Origin: Oscillospiraceae bacterium
Lineage (GTDB): Bacteria > Bacillota > Clostridia > Oscillospirales > Oscillospiraceae
Assembly: GCA_015067845.1 (NCBI GenBank)
Contig: SVLT01000009.1
Span: 1 to 64,000, forward strand
DNA length: 64,000 nucleotides
Direction: 5' to 3'
The position numbers were made by a program, and so were the translations under genes. The notes below the pieces were generated by a model. It was not told the origin of the DNA, ran no database searches, and saw nothing but the letters and a program-made list of their open reading frames with translations. This document shows, one piece after another, positions 17,957-27,095 of this stretch; the first letter of the stretch is position 1, and every line of letters begins with the position of its first letter.

Positions 17957-19546
17957 ATGGATAATTTCTTGCGCTATTTTTATGCGGATATTGGGCAGGT
18001 GTTCCAGGCGTTCGTTGATTTGATCGCCGCCATTGGAAACTTTTTGAACTACCTCCTGAATTTCCCCATGCGTATGGATAATATTAAAAAGTATTATCAG
18101 GAATTTAATACCTTGGAATGGGTGCTGCTGTTGCTGGTGAATCTGGCATTGCTGGCCCTGGTAGGCCTCATGGTGTGGGGAATTATCCGGTTGTGTAAGA
18201 AGATCTTCCGCTTCCGTATTTCTCCAAAGGAGTATGACGAGATGGCCAAGCAGGTGCGCAATTTGCAGCGGGATCTGCTTCGCGCCAATTACGAGAAGGA
18301 CAAGCTGCTGGCCATGCGTGTGGCAGAGGTTGGTCTGGAATTTGGCCAGAAGCCGGAAGGATTGGAAGAAGAACAGCCCGAGGAAGCGGAGCAGACAGAT
18401 ATTGCAGAATATGTGCCTGAATCCAACAGAAATACCGTGGCTTCCCCCTGTGTGGATCCTGCGGAGAGCCGTTTCTTCCGCCTTACCTCGGTGGATAACT
18501 TCTACAAGACCCAATATGTTGCACCCCCCTATAACAATACGGTCACCCTGGAACAGATGTGCGAGCAATTCCGTATGTATTCCGCTTCCCAACTGGGATT
18601 GTATTACGACATCGACATGATGCGTCACTTTGTCGCGGCAATGGGTACAGCAAGGATTATCATTCTGCAAGGTATTTCCGGTACCGGTAAAACCTCGCTG
18701 GCATATGCGTTCGGCAAATTCGTGCAGAAAGATACAACTGTGGTATCGGTTCAGCCTTCCTGGCGTGAACGTACGGAATTGTACGGCTACTTTAACGAAT
18801 TTACCAAGAAGTATTCCGAAACGGACTTTCTGCGTGCCATTTATGAGGGTAACTACTACCGGGATCCCCATATCGTGATCCTGGACGAAATGAACATTGC
18901 CCGTGTGGAGTACTACTTTGCGGAAATGCTGTCCATTCTGGAAATGCCCCGGCAGGATGAATGGAAGGTAGATATCGTAGCCGCTACATGGGACAACGAC
19001 CCCTGCCTGATCGATCGCGGTACCGTTCAGGTTCCCAACAACATCTGGTTTGTGGGTACCATCAATAACGACGACTCTACATTTGCGGTGGCGGATAAGG
19101 TGTATGACCGTGCGATCCCCATTGACCTGGACAGTCGCGCTGAACCCTTTGAATGCCCCTTCACACCCCCACTGTATATCTCTACAGATCATCTGAATGC
19201 GCTGTTCGATGAGGCGAAAGAGCAGTATCCCATTTCCCAAAGCATGCTGGATAAGCTGGAAATGCTGAATGCTTACCTGAACAAGAACTTCCGACTGGCG
19301 TTTGGTAACCGTATCAACAAGCAGATCCGGGATTATGTTCCTTGCTTCGTTGCTTGCGGCGGTACAGAGATCGAAGCTGTAGACTTTATCGTCGCCAAAA
19401 AGGTTCTGCGTAAGTTCGAGTCTTTGAGCTTGGGCTTTATGCGGGATGAACTGACGAAATTCAATACTTATCTGGACAAACTGTTCGGAAAAAACACCAT
19501 GGTCACCTGCAAGGAGTATGTTGAGTACTTGAAGCGGAACAACTGA
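17957..19546 (+). CDS. Membrane-anchored McrB-like AAA+ ATPase
   Basis: The protein has 529 residues. The N-terminus holds a hydrophobic stretch (about 10-35) and a clear transmembrane helix (about 54-79), then a basic stop and a heptad-rich linker. The AAA+ module spans about 195-400: Walker A GISGTGKTS (K245), Walker B IVILDEMN (D310, E311), sensor region GTINNDDST, and DRAIPIDL toward the arginine-finger region. The LDEMN and GT-N-N patterns are those of the McrB branch, which normally forms a GTP/ATP hexamer with McrC. Here no DNA-binding or restriction domain is visible, and the neighbours are secretion and surface genes. The next gene, 19 bp away, encodes a DUF2357-like partner. I infer an energy or remodelling component of the surface system at the inner face of the membrane. 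Confidence 0.85.
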   Translation: MDNFLRYFYADIGQVFQAFVDLIAAIGNFLNYLLNFPMRMDNIKKYYQEFNTLEWVLLLLVNLALLALVGLMVWGIIRLCKKIFRFRISPKEYDEMAKQVRNLQRDLLRANYEKDKLLAMRVAEVGLEFGQKPEGLEEEQPEEAEQTDIAEYVPESNRNTVASPCVDPAESRFFRLTSVDNFYKTQYVAPPYNNTVTLEQMCEQFRMYSASQLGLYYDIDMMRHFVAAMGTARIIILQGISGTGKTSLAYAFGKFVQKDTTVVSVQPSWRERTELYGYFNEFTKKYSETDFLRAIYEGNYYRDPHIVILDEMNIARVEYYFAEMLSILEMPRQDEWKVDIVAATWDNDPCLIDRGTVQVPNNIWFVGTINNDDSTFAVADKVYDRAIPIDLDSRAEPFECPFTPPLYISTDHLNALFDEAKEQYPISQSMLDKLEMLNAYLNKNFRLAFGNRINKQIRDYVPCFVACGGTEIEAVDFIVAKKVLRKFESLSLGFMRDELTKFNTYLDKLFGKNTMVTCKEYVEYLKRNN

Positions 19547-19565
19547 CCATAGAAAGGAGTGCGAC

Positions 19566-21380
19566 ATGGCCAATGCAACCGGTCCTAAAAATAAAAAACC
19601 GGGTTTGATCGATCCGGTCTATCAGAAATTCACCAAAAGTGTCATTCGTGCTCTGGGCAGTAACGATTTTTATACTTTCTTTATGGACTCTGTTTCCAAG
19701 GCGGATAACGAGTTCCAATTTTCCAACCGTCGGATGGAGAAGACGGTGGATACCGCTTGGGTGGATGCCATCGAGGAAGCGGTAAGTGCGTTCCAGAATA
19801 TCATCAATATGCCCCGGCGTGTGATCCAGGAAGAGGAACTGGTCGTCAATGTTGCCAATGCGAAAAAGGGCGGGGCTGATGTTGTACAGCATCTTGCGAT
19901 GCACGCAGGTTTGGTGGACAATTTTAACCCCAAAAGCGGAGATATCCAGCCCAACCGACTGATGCAAAAGTACCGGGAGGATTCTGCCGGTCTGTACGAA
20001 AACCGTTTGGTTTTCACAACGATGGAGTATGCCTATCAGTTTGTACGCATTCGCCATGATGCATTGTTTGCGGCGATGAGCGACGAGTTCGGCGCAAAGC
20101 TGAAAGTTCGGTCGGACATGGACAGCGCAACAGAATCTGTGCATATGGACTTGTTCCTGCACATCAAGGATACGGAGAGCGCGTTGGAAACAGATGCGAA
20201 AAACGGAGAAGTGTTCTCCCGAATTTCCCGTTTGTATCGGCTTTTGGCCATGATGATGACCAGCAATTTTGCCCAGGAAATGGCAAAATTGCCCCGCATC
20301 AAAGGAACAGTCACGAAGACCAATGTGCTGAAACGCAACCCGGATTATCACCGCATTTTGTTGCTGTGGGAATTCCTGCGCAGCTATACGGACATTGGTT
20401 ATTCCATCCGCGTGACGGAGCAAAATCCCCAGATCGACGACAAATTTCAAACGGATATTTATCACAATATCCTGTTCAACTACCTGATCCTCAAGGGGTA
20501 TCTGGAAAATGAAAAAGACCGGCGCGTACCTGCCCCGGTTACGGAACATAAACGGGTATTGAAGCCCAAGTTTATCAAGCAGATCATTGAAGAATTGACA
20601 GAGGACTACGATCTTCCCGATGTGGAGATCCGCAAAGTCCTGATCGAGGAGCTGACAAAAGAACAGCTTATGCACGAGGAGGCGGAAGAACGCCGTCGCC
20701 TTGTGGAGGAGCGGGCCCGTCAGAAGAAGGAAGAAGAGCAACGCCTCCGTGCGGAAAAGGCCGCGGAACGGGAACGGCTGCGCCGGGAACGGGAAGCGGA
20801 AAAGGAGCGGATCCGTCAGGAAAAAGCGGCAATGGAAGAACGCCGTCGCGCCGAGGAAATGGCCCGTCGGGAGGAAGATCGCCGCAGAGGCAACCTGTTC
20901 CGCAAGGAGCTGAGCAGATTTGCCACAAATCTACCCAATCAGCTGGCAGCCAGAGAAAAGGCCGCTCAATTGGCGGAAGAACAGATGCAGGATTTTGCGG
21001 ATGCTGTTCAAATTCTGGAAATTACAGAGCAACGCCGGGCAGCGGCTGCGGAGCGGGCAAAGAAGCGAAAGCAAGAAGCCAAGGAAGAAAAGATCCGTCA
21101 GGAAGAGCTTGCGCGTCAGGCGCGCCTCGCGGAGCAAGAGCGAAACCGTCAGGCATTGCTCCGTCAGCAGGAAGAGGCGGAGGCCAAGCGCCAGCAAGAA
21201 TTGCTGGAACAGGCCAACAAGGCAGTAGAGCCATATCGCTACGAGCTGGAAGCTTTCTTCAGAAATCTGGATGTGCGTATTGTGGAGCGCTCCCTGAAAA
21301 AGATCGAGGAGCAGGAACAGCAGGAAGAGCGCGCTCGGGAATTGATGCGCAGACGGGCAGCCAGAGGAGCGAATGTGTAA
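19566..21380 (+). CDS. DUF2357-like/McrC-type partner with long charged coiled coil
   Basis: The protein has 604 residues and is cytoplasmic. Residues about 1-360 are globular. They contain PNRLMQKYRED and GLYENRLVFT (YENR at 144-147), the hallmark of DUF2357 regions found in McrC-like partners of McrB-type ATPases. Residues about 363-560 are an almost uninterrupted Glu/Arg/Lys/Gln-rich coiled coil with EERRR and EKERIRQE style repeats, and the C-terminus is basic. I see no PD-(D/E)xK nuclease motif, unlike true McrC. AAAGGAG precedes the start. It probably couples to the AAA+ ring encoded just upstream, with the coiled coil acting as stalk or spacer. The family call is moderately sure; the function is inference. 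Confidence 0.6.
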   Translation: MANATGPKNKKPGLIDPVYQKFTKSVIRALGSNDFYTFFMDSVSKADNEFQFSNRRMEKTVDTAWVDAIEEAVSAFQNIINMPRRVIQEEELVVNVANAKKGGADVVQHLAMHAGLVDNFNPKSGDIQPNRLMQKYREDSAGLYENRLVFTTMEYAYQFVRIRHDALFAAMSDEFGAKLKVRSDMDSATESVHMDLFLHIKDTESALETDAKNGEVFSRISRLYRLLAMMMTSNFAQEMAKLPRIKGTVTKTNVLKRNPDYHRILLLWEFLRSYTDIGYSIRVTEQNPQIDDKFQTDIYHNILFNYLILKGYLENEKDRRVPAPVTEHKRVLKPKFIKQIIEELTEDYDLPDVEIRKVLIEELTKEQLMHEEAEERRRLVEERARQKKEEEQRLRAEKAAERERLRREREAEKERIRQEKAAMEERRRAEEMARREEDRRRGNLFRKELSRFATNLPNQLAAREKAAQLAEEQMQDFADAVQILEITEQRRAAAAERAKKRKQEAKEEKIRQEELARQARLAEQERNRQALLRQQEEAEAKRQQELLEQANKAVEPYRYELEAFFRNLDVRIVERSLKKIEEQEQQEERARELMRRRAARGANV

Positions 21381-21395
21381 ATTAAGGAGTTCTGC

Positions 21396-22646
21396 ATGAA
21401 CAAAACGCTGACCAAATTAATAATGGCGGCGCTGGCGCTGATTTTGGCGGTTTCTGTGGCCGTAATGGCCACATACGCCTGGACAGTCCTGTCCACAACT
21501 CCCACTGCGGAAGGCATTCAGATCAACATTGGCGGCGGCAATACCATATTGATCGCGCCGGATATCACACAGACGGTGGGTGGCAACACCTACCACTATC
21601 CCGGGGCATTCAGCGAAAAACTGAATTTCTCCCAACTGGACAGTTACAGCTATTTGAAAACCTTGGGCGGTCTGTCCCCGGTTTCTACCGCCAACGGCCT
21701 GGATTGGTTCTTGTCCAATTCCGATGGCTATACGCTGGATTACAATCTCGCTCATGCCAATCGCAGTGATTACGGCGAGGAATTGAAGCGCGGTCATTAT
21801 GTTTATGTGGATTTTTGGGTGGTATCCCCCAATTCGGATTACACCCTCCGCGTGTCTTCGGACGGTAACGGCGGCAGCTTTGCCATTGATCTGATGAATG
21901 TGTCATCTACAGACGGCGGCTATGAGCTGGTCAATGATACGCAGGGCGCGGCAACGGCCAGTGTGCGGATCGGTTTTTTGACAGATCAGACCCCGGCTCA
22001 GGATGCCTATGCATATTATCAGAACAGCCAGTATGCCCGGGAGCAATACACCCGGTTGAACGGTCTGTTTGGCAGCGACCGTGAGCAGTATTCCTTTTAT
22101 ATCTATGAACCCAACGGAGATTACCACCCCAATACGGATGTGGCAGAACAGGGAAGTTATGTAATCACACAGCCCATGGGCTTTGTTGACGGAGAAATCT
22201 CTCAAACAGACCTTCAAAACCTGAGCGTCCAGCTGACAAACCGTTGGTTGAAGACGGGCGGCGGCGCTTATGAGCTGGCAGAGCGTTTCCAGACGGCCAT
22301 TGCCGGCAGAAACATGTCCGGAAAGACAGAGGAAGAACTGGAAGCATTCTTCTACACAGAGTATTTGCAAAATCAGGTGGGTACTTATGTGGACAGTGCG
22401 GCCTTCATAAAAAATACGGACATTCTGTATAGGGCGGCAACCGGGAATGTGGTAAATGCCAATACAGTGTCTGCGTTGACCACAGCCGGTGCAACCGAGG
22501 ATGCGTATATTATCAAATTAGAGAAAAATGTGCCACAGCGTGTGCGGATGTTTATTTGGCTGGAGGGGCAGGATGTGGATTGCGCCAGCAGCGCATTTGC
22601 AGACAGTTTTGCCTTGAGCTTGGAACTGGCCGGTGGCAGTACGTAA
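21396..22646 (+). CDS. SipW-type secreted protein with WLEGxD C-terminal motif (paralogue)
   Basis: The protein has 416 residues. A short Lys-containing start and hydrophobic segment (about 6-27) end MATYAWTVLSTTP, matching the processing motif of the locus. The mature part contains SFYIYEPNGDYH and MFIWLEGQDVDC, shared with the 16037 product, plus an inserted helical stretch (about 285-330). No anchor and no catalytic motif are visible. It lies 15 bp after the coiled-coil gene and only 3 bp before a second SipW-like peptidase, so the pair may be an enzyme-substrate unit duplicated from the 16037/17090 pair. RBS is AAGGAG. Confidence 0.7.
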   Translation: MNKTLTKLIMAALALILAVSVAVMATYAWTVLSTTPTAEGIQINIGGGNTILIAPDITQTVGGNTYHYPGAFSEKLNFSQLDSYSYLKTLGGLSPVSTANGLDWFLSNSDGYTLDYNLAHANRSDYGEELKRGHYVYVDFWVVSPNSDYTLRVSSDGNGGSFAIDLMNVSSTDGGYELVNDTQGAATASVRIGFLTDQTPAQDAYAYYQNSQYAREQYTRLNGLFGSDREQYSFYIYEPNGDYHPNTDVAEQGSYVITQPMGFVDGEISQTDLQNLSVQLTNRWLKTGGGAYELAERFQTAIAGRNMSGKTEEELEAFFYTEYLQNQVGTYVDSAAFIKNTDILYRAATGNVVNANTVSALTTAGATEDAYIIKLEKNVPQRVRMFIWLEGQDVDCASSAFADSFALSLELAGGST

Positions 22647-22649
22647 GCT

Positions 22650-23375
22650 ATGGGAGAAAAAACACAAAAGAAATCAATCAAAAATAAGATCAAAAATACA
22701 GTTATCACAGTTACACTCATTTTGGCTGTATTGCTGTGCCTATATATTGCAATTCAGGTCATGACGACCGGCCGCGTCAGCATTTTCGGATTCAGCATGT
22801 TCCGGGTAGTGACCGGCAGTATGGAACCGCAGATCCCTGTTGGTTCCCTGCTCCTGTGCCAGGATACGGAAATTGATGCGGTGGCGGTAGATGACATCGT
22901 TTGCTTCTATTCCCAAGAGGGGCAGCTGCAAGGAAAGGTGATCACCCACCGGGTGACCTATATCCTGACAGGTGCCGACGGCCAGCGTTTGCTGGAAACA
23001 AAAGGAGATGCAAATGCAGTTGCGGATGTTCAGTATGTAACTGCTGAAAACCTGATTGGAAAAGTGATTTATCATGCCGGGGAGGGAAATGTTATGTCCG
23101 GAATCGTATCGTTTTTGACATCGCAAACGGGATTCTTTTGCTGCATCGTGTTTCCTTGCCTGATTTTGGCCGGTGTGATATTGAAAGACTGCGTGAAAAA
23201 TATCCGGGGTGAGCTGAACCAGATCATGGAGGATATGGAGCAGGACGAAAATCACCAGAAACAGCTGAAAGAAGCCGCAATGACCGAAGAAGAATATGCC
23301 CAAATGGCCGAGCGGATTCGCGCCGAACTAACCGAGGAGTTGAAGCAGGGTGGGGAAGGACAACCGGACAATTAA
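22650..23375 (+). CDS. SipW-family signal peptidase I (second copy)
   Basis: The protein has 241 residues. A transmembrane helix (about 18-38) is followed by the peptidase core: TGSMEP with catalytic Ser (S57), VITHRV with His (H100), and KGDAN with the conserved Asp (D120). These three boxes are intact and canonical for the SipW/ER type, unlike the first copy where GDAN is changed. A second membrane helix (about 154-174) precedes a charged tail of about 65 residues. It should remove signal peptides from the TYAW-type precursors. The gene begins 3 bp after its upstream neighbour, and its 3' end overlaps the next gene by 26 bp, indicating tight co-expression. Confidence 0.9.
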   Translation: MGEKTQKKSIKNKIKNTVITVTLILAVLLCLYIAIQVMTTGRVSIFGFSMFRVVTGSMEPQIPVGSLLLCQDTEIDAVAVDDIVCFYSQEGQLQGKVITHRVTYILTGADGQRLLETKGDANAVADVQYVTAENLIGKVIYHAGEGNVMSGIVSFLTSQTGFFCCIVFPCLILAGVILKDCVKNIRGELNQIMEDMEQDENHQKQLKEAAMTEEEYAQMAERIRAELTEELKQGGEGQPDN

Positions 23376-25257
23376 ACAGTGGTTTCAGCAACCTGTGTCC
23401 GTTGTACGGAAACTGCTGGGCAACAGCGTTTACCGCCAGGCGTTGCTGGTGGGATTGGTAGTCATTTTGATTTTGGTGCTGATTTTTGCCATGAGTGCTG
23501 CCTGGTACACCAATGTGGTCAAAACCGGTGATTTGGTGTTCCAAGTGGAGCAATGGGGATTTACCGGCAATGTTGAAGTGTCGGATGTACCCATTTTGGC
23601 TGCCCCCGGCGACAGCGGCGTGATCGGACTGACCATGTCCAATACGGGCAACGATCTGGTAGCGGCAGATGTAAGCATTCTGAAGACCACCATGTCCACA
23701 GATATGCAGAAACGGCTGTATTTCTACGCGGACACATCTGCCAAAATTGAGGATGAAACGGTAGAGCGCATCTATTTGAACAGCCAGCAAAGCTATACCT
23801 ACGAAATATTCAGTCAGGGCAGGTTGTCTTTGACGGAGACAGTCTACAATGATGTGCAGATCAAGTGGTGCTGGGTTTACGATGTGCTGGGATACTATGT
23901 CCAGGGCACCTTGGACGGTACCACAGGCAAGGTGCAGGTAACGGAATATCTGCGCCCCGTGGAGTACAAATACGATGAGGCGAAAACCACATTTGATAAA
24001 AACGGAAAGCTTCTGACCGTTGACGGCGTTACCACGACGGCAAAGTTTTTGGAAGAGTTGTCCAAAAAGGACGGCTATCAGGGAACCCTGACGGTTACGG
24101 ATGAAAATTGGACTGTGGACGGATTTTACCCGGTGAGCGTGGATGCAAACGGCACAGGCGTATGGGTAAAAATGCTTTCTTACAGCGAAATCGAAAAGGA
24201 AATCATCACTGATACAGCCATGGGCACCGGCGAAGCGTCGGTGGAAGCCAAGGCAAGAGTGGTCATCACAGCAGAAAATGTGCTGATGGATGCAGAGGAA
24301 GTCACAAGTGCGGAGCAATTGACGACCCTGCTGGCCCAGGAGGGTACAGTGGCTCTGGAATTGGGTGAAAATGTGGAGCTGGATCAGGTGACAGTTCCGG
24401 CAGGAACCCGGGCAATTTTGAATTTGAACGGCTATACCATCACCGGCACAGCCGATACCAATACATTCCAGGTGGCCGAGGGCGGTTCCCTGACCCTGCT
24501 GGATGGCGAAATGGTGGGTTCCGGCGGTGCAGCGGTGACGGCTGCGGGCGCAGAAATTATCATGAGCGACCTGAATATTACCGGCTATGCAACGGCAGTT
24601 AATGCACGGGACAATAAATCCAAAACAGATTCTGCGGTTCGCGTGTTGGATTGCACAGTGGAAACCTCCGGCGTCTCCTTCTTTATTTGGGGCAACGGAA
24701 ATGCAACCCGCACAGAATCCAATTTGGTCATTGAGAATTCTACCGTTGTCAGTGACTACTTTGCGATCAGCGGCAACGGCAATCCTGACAGCTGGGGTAC
24801 GGATATACAGGTAATCGGAAGCCGACTGGAAGGCAAGTGGACGGGCATCTACCAGCCCCAGCGTGAAAGTACAGCAACGATCTCCTCCAACAGCACCGTA
24901 ATCGGCTATACCGGCATTGCCATAAAGGCCGGCAGCCTGTATGTCATTGACAGCACGGTCATCGGCACAGGCGCATATACACCTGCCGCATATCAAGTCA
25001 GCGGCTTTACGGATACCGGCGACGGCATTTATGTGGAAGCAAACTACGGCCACAGTATTTTGGTGGAGGTAAGCGGAAACAGCGCGGTCACCGGCTCACA
25101 GGATCAGACAAAGGCAATTCAGATTTACGAACCGGATGCGTCCAATGTAACCGTGCAGGTCTACGGCGGGGCATTCAGCACCAGCGTGGAAGTGTTCCTG
25201 GCAGAGGGCTGTTCGCAGACCGAAACGGATGGAATATTTACCGTTAACAACAATTAA
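23350..25257 (+). CDS. Membrane-tethered or SipW-processed protein with beta-helix domain
   Basis: The protein has 635 residues. I use the GTG at 23350, 10 bp after GAGGAG, because the N-terminal basic segment precedes the membrane helix (about 33-50). That helix ends MSAAWYTNVV, a variant of the locus processing motif. Residues about 55-300 form a beta-rich region (TMSNTGND, like TasA-family domains). Residues about 310-630 show short repeated strands with LNLNGYTITG, GGSLTLLDGE, and repeated N-S-T-V/D-S-T-V-I-G turns, typical of a right-handed parallel beta-helix. Such domains form tips or bind polysaccharide. The LNGYTI pattern also occurs in the giant dockerin protein. No catalytic residues are assignable. 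A fibre tip or adhesin role is inference. Confidence 0.65.
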   Translation: MGKDNRTIKQWFQQPVSVVRKLLGNSVYRQALLVGLVVILILVLIFAMSAAWYTNVVKTGDLVFQVEQWGFTGNVEVSDVPILAAPGDSGVIGLTMSNTGNDLVAADVSILKTTMSTDMQKRLYFYADTSAKIEDETVERIYLNSQQSYTYEIFSQGRLSLTETVYNDVQIKWCWVYDVLGYYVQGTLDGTTGKVQVTEYLRPVEYKYDEAKTTFDKNGKLLTVDGVTTTAKFLEELSKKDGYQGTLTVTDENWTVDGFYPVSVDANGTGVWVKMLSYSEIEKEIITDTAMGTGEASVEAKARVVITAENVLMDAEEVTSAEQLTTLLAQEGTVALELGENVELDQVTVPAGTRAILNLNGYTITGTADTNTFQVAEGGSLTLLDGEMVGSGGAAVTAAGAEIIMSDLNITGYATAVNARDNKSKTDSAVRVLDCTVETSGVSFFIWGNGNATRTESNLVIENSTVVSDYFAISGNGNPDSWGTDIQVIGSRLEGKWTGIYQPQRESTATISSNSTVIGYTGIAIKAGSLYVIDSTVIGTGAYTPAAYQVSGFTDTGDGIYVEANYGHSILVEVSGNSAVTGSQDQTKAIQIYEPDASNVTVQVYGGAFSTSVEVFLAEGCSQTETDGIFTVNNN

Positions 25258-25281
25258 GAATAACAGATAGGAGGCAAGCTT

Positions 25282-25872
25282 GTGGGACAAAAGAAACCGG
25301 ATAGGCTCCATGCCCTTGCAAGTCCCATAGCTGCTCTGCTTCTGCTGTGCTGCATATGCTTGCTGGTTGGTACGGCGTGGGCGCGGTATCGATACCGGCA
25401 AATCACAGATGTTGAATTTTCTCCCGAAACAGCCCCTCAGGTATATCTGTTCGGAGGAAAAACCGCAAATGGGTTTACTCCCATGGCGGATACATTAGCG
25501 GAAACAGAAAACGGACAAGTGCTGGATTTCGTTGTGTCCAACGGAGAATCCAAGACACAGTTTTCCAAGGAAGACCAATATGCCAGCGTGCGATTGTATG
25601 TCTCATTGAGCTTGGGAAACGGAGATAATCTGGCCGCCACTTTGACGGTGGACAGCCAGCAGTACACCGCGGTTGCCCGCCGGCTGGATGGGGATTCCCC
25701 CATTTGCCAAAGCTTTGGCGAGGGCTGGATCTACTGCTTTATGGATGAAAACGGCGAAGAGCTTCGCTGGTTTTTAGAGGGTGACAAGCTCTCCGCCATC
25801 GATATGTCCTTGTTGGTGGAGGCAGATACCGGGCTGGATTCCAGCCTTTTGCGGCTGATGGTCACAGGATAA
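25282..25872 (+). CDS. Small secreted or membrane protein of the SipW locus
   Basis: The protein has 196 residues and starts at a GTG preceded by AGGAGG. A hydrophobic segment (about 14-33) ends VGTAWARYRY, another variant of the post-membrane Ala-Trp motif. The rest is a compact, acidic, beta-rich domain with no recognisable enzyme motif. It is spaced 24 bp from the beta-helix gene and 23 bp from the next, clearly inside the same operon. I do not recognise a family. A minor subunit or chaperone-like role for the neighbouring long proteins is possible but unsupported. Confidence 0.65.
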   Translation: MGQKKPDRLHALASPIAALLLLCCICLLVGTAWARYRYRQITDVEFSPETAPQVYLFGGKTANGFTPMADTLAETENGQVLDFVVSNGESKTQFSKEDQYASVRLYVSLSLGNGDNLAATLTVDSQQYTAVARRLDGDSPICQSFGEGWIYCFMDENGEELRWFLEGDKLSAIDMSLLVEADTGLDSSLLRLMVTG

Positions 25873-25895
25873 GCGAACAGAAAGGAAAGGCCAAT

Positions 25896-27095
25896 ATGAA
25901 GCACACAGTTAAAAAAGCATATTGGTTGTTCCTTGCAGTCGCAACAAGCATTTCCTGCGTTTTCGGACTTCTCCCCAATGACAGCTATGCAAGTTTTCGC
26001 AACGAAGCAGTCTGGGAGACCGGCCTGCAAACCTCGGCGGTCAAAGTGACAGCGGACTATTTGCATGAGGACGGACAGACGGTTCTCATGAAGGATCTGA
26101 CACAGAGCCGGACGGTCCGGTTGGTACTGACAGCCAATCGGGAAGCACTGAACGGCACACTGTCCTGTTCCGTGTCTCCTCAAAATGCCGCAACCGTGGC
26201 GGCACCGCAAACAGTTACGGTTACGGATGCAGGCACTGTGGTGGAGCTGGTTTTGACACCCAATGCAGTCGCACAGGATACCGATGCGGTGCTGTCGGTG
26301 AGCTGGACTACACAAAAGGGACAAAGCTTGCAGGGGAATTTCTACTTTACCGTACCGGCACAAGGTGCGCAGCAGGAAAATTCCACAAGCCCGGAAAAAA
26401 CAGTGTCGGGCGTTACGCTCAATGCAATGAAGCAATTTGCTCCCGGCTCAGCGGTGGCGCTGACTGTGAAATATCCGCTGGATAGCCAACAGATTCGGCT
26501 GACCCTGGCGGGGGAGGCGTTCCCGTCCGGGACCCGATACAGCACGGAGTATGACTCCCAGGAGGTCCTGCTCTACGACCCTGCACAGATCTGCTTGGAG
26601 ACCGACGGAACAAAACAGATGACGGTTTTGGTGACCTTGCCCGCGGATTCTGTTGCGGACACCGTCACATTCCAGGCGAATGTCATCGGAACGGACAGCG
26701 AAACACCGGTACAAGCCCAATCTGAACCCATCAGCGGCACATTGCTTTTGCCGGACACCTATTTTTACAAGCTCACGGACGGCGGATCCTTTACTGTGCC
26801 GTTTCCCGGCGGTTGGAACGGCTGCACACTGTCCTATACCGTGCAGAAGCTGACCCAAACGGAGGAAGGCTTCGTTTACGAAACAAATGTAAGCACAGAA
26901 AGCCAAGGGCTTTCCGTGGTGAACAATACAAGCAATATATCGGTAACACTCACCGGCAGCAATTTGCCGGCAGGTACCTACCGACTTTTGTTGGTATGGA
27001 ATTACCAGATTTACACAGTTGCCCAACGGGAGGTGACGTTCCATGTCAGTTATCCGGAACGCGTCACCGCCCAGACAGGAGGGAATGCAACATGA
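25896..27095 (+). CDS. Secreted beta-sandwich protein of the SipW locus
   Basis: The protein has 399 residues. A classic-looking signal region (basic start, hydrophobic core about 10-25) is followed by NDSYASFRNE, close to the A-S-F-x-D/N-E cleavage context of TasA-like proteins. The remainder consists of several Ig-like beta modules, with repeated valine/threonine-rich strands such as VRLVLTAN and VELVLTPN. One Cys occurs in the mature N-terminal part and two more further on. RBS is AAAGGAAAGG. Its stop overlaps the start of the giant gene by 4 bp (ATGA), so translation of the two is probably coupled and their products may act together. The family is unnamed. Confidence 0.65.
   Translation: MKHTVKKAYWLFLAVATSISCVFGLLPNDSYASFRNEAVWETGLQTSAVKVTADYLHEDGQTVLMKDLTQSRTVRLVLTANREALNGTLSCSVSPQNAATVAAPQTVTVTDAGTVVELVLTPNAVAQDTDAVLSVSWTTQKGQSLQGNFYFTVPAQGAQQENSTSPEKTVSGVTLNAMKQFAPGSAVALTVKYPLDSQQIRLTLAGEAFPSGTRYSTEYDSQEVLLYDPAQICLETDGTKQMTVLVTLPADSVADTVTFQANVIGTDSETPVQAQSEPISGTLLLPDTYFYKLTDGGSFTVPFPGGWNGCTLSYTVQKLTQTEEGFVYETNVSTESQGLSVVNNTSNISVTLTGSNLPAGTYRLLLVWNYQIYTVAQREVTFHVSYPERVTAQTGGNAT

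Noticed and set aside
17957..21380. A Type IV McrBC restriction system
   Set aside because: The ATPase lacks a DNA-binding domain and has a membrane anchor, the partner lacks a PD-(D/E)xK motif, and the neighbours are secretion genes.
26813..27091. Upstream extension of the giant SipW gene to an ATG at 26813
   Set aside because: The extension lies wholly inside the preceding gene in another frame. The ATG at 27092 has a good RBS, an ATGA overlap and begins the signal segment.
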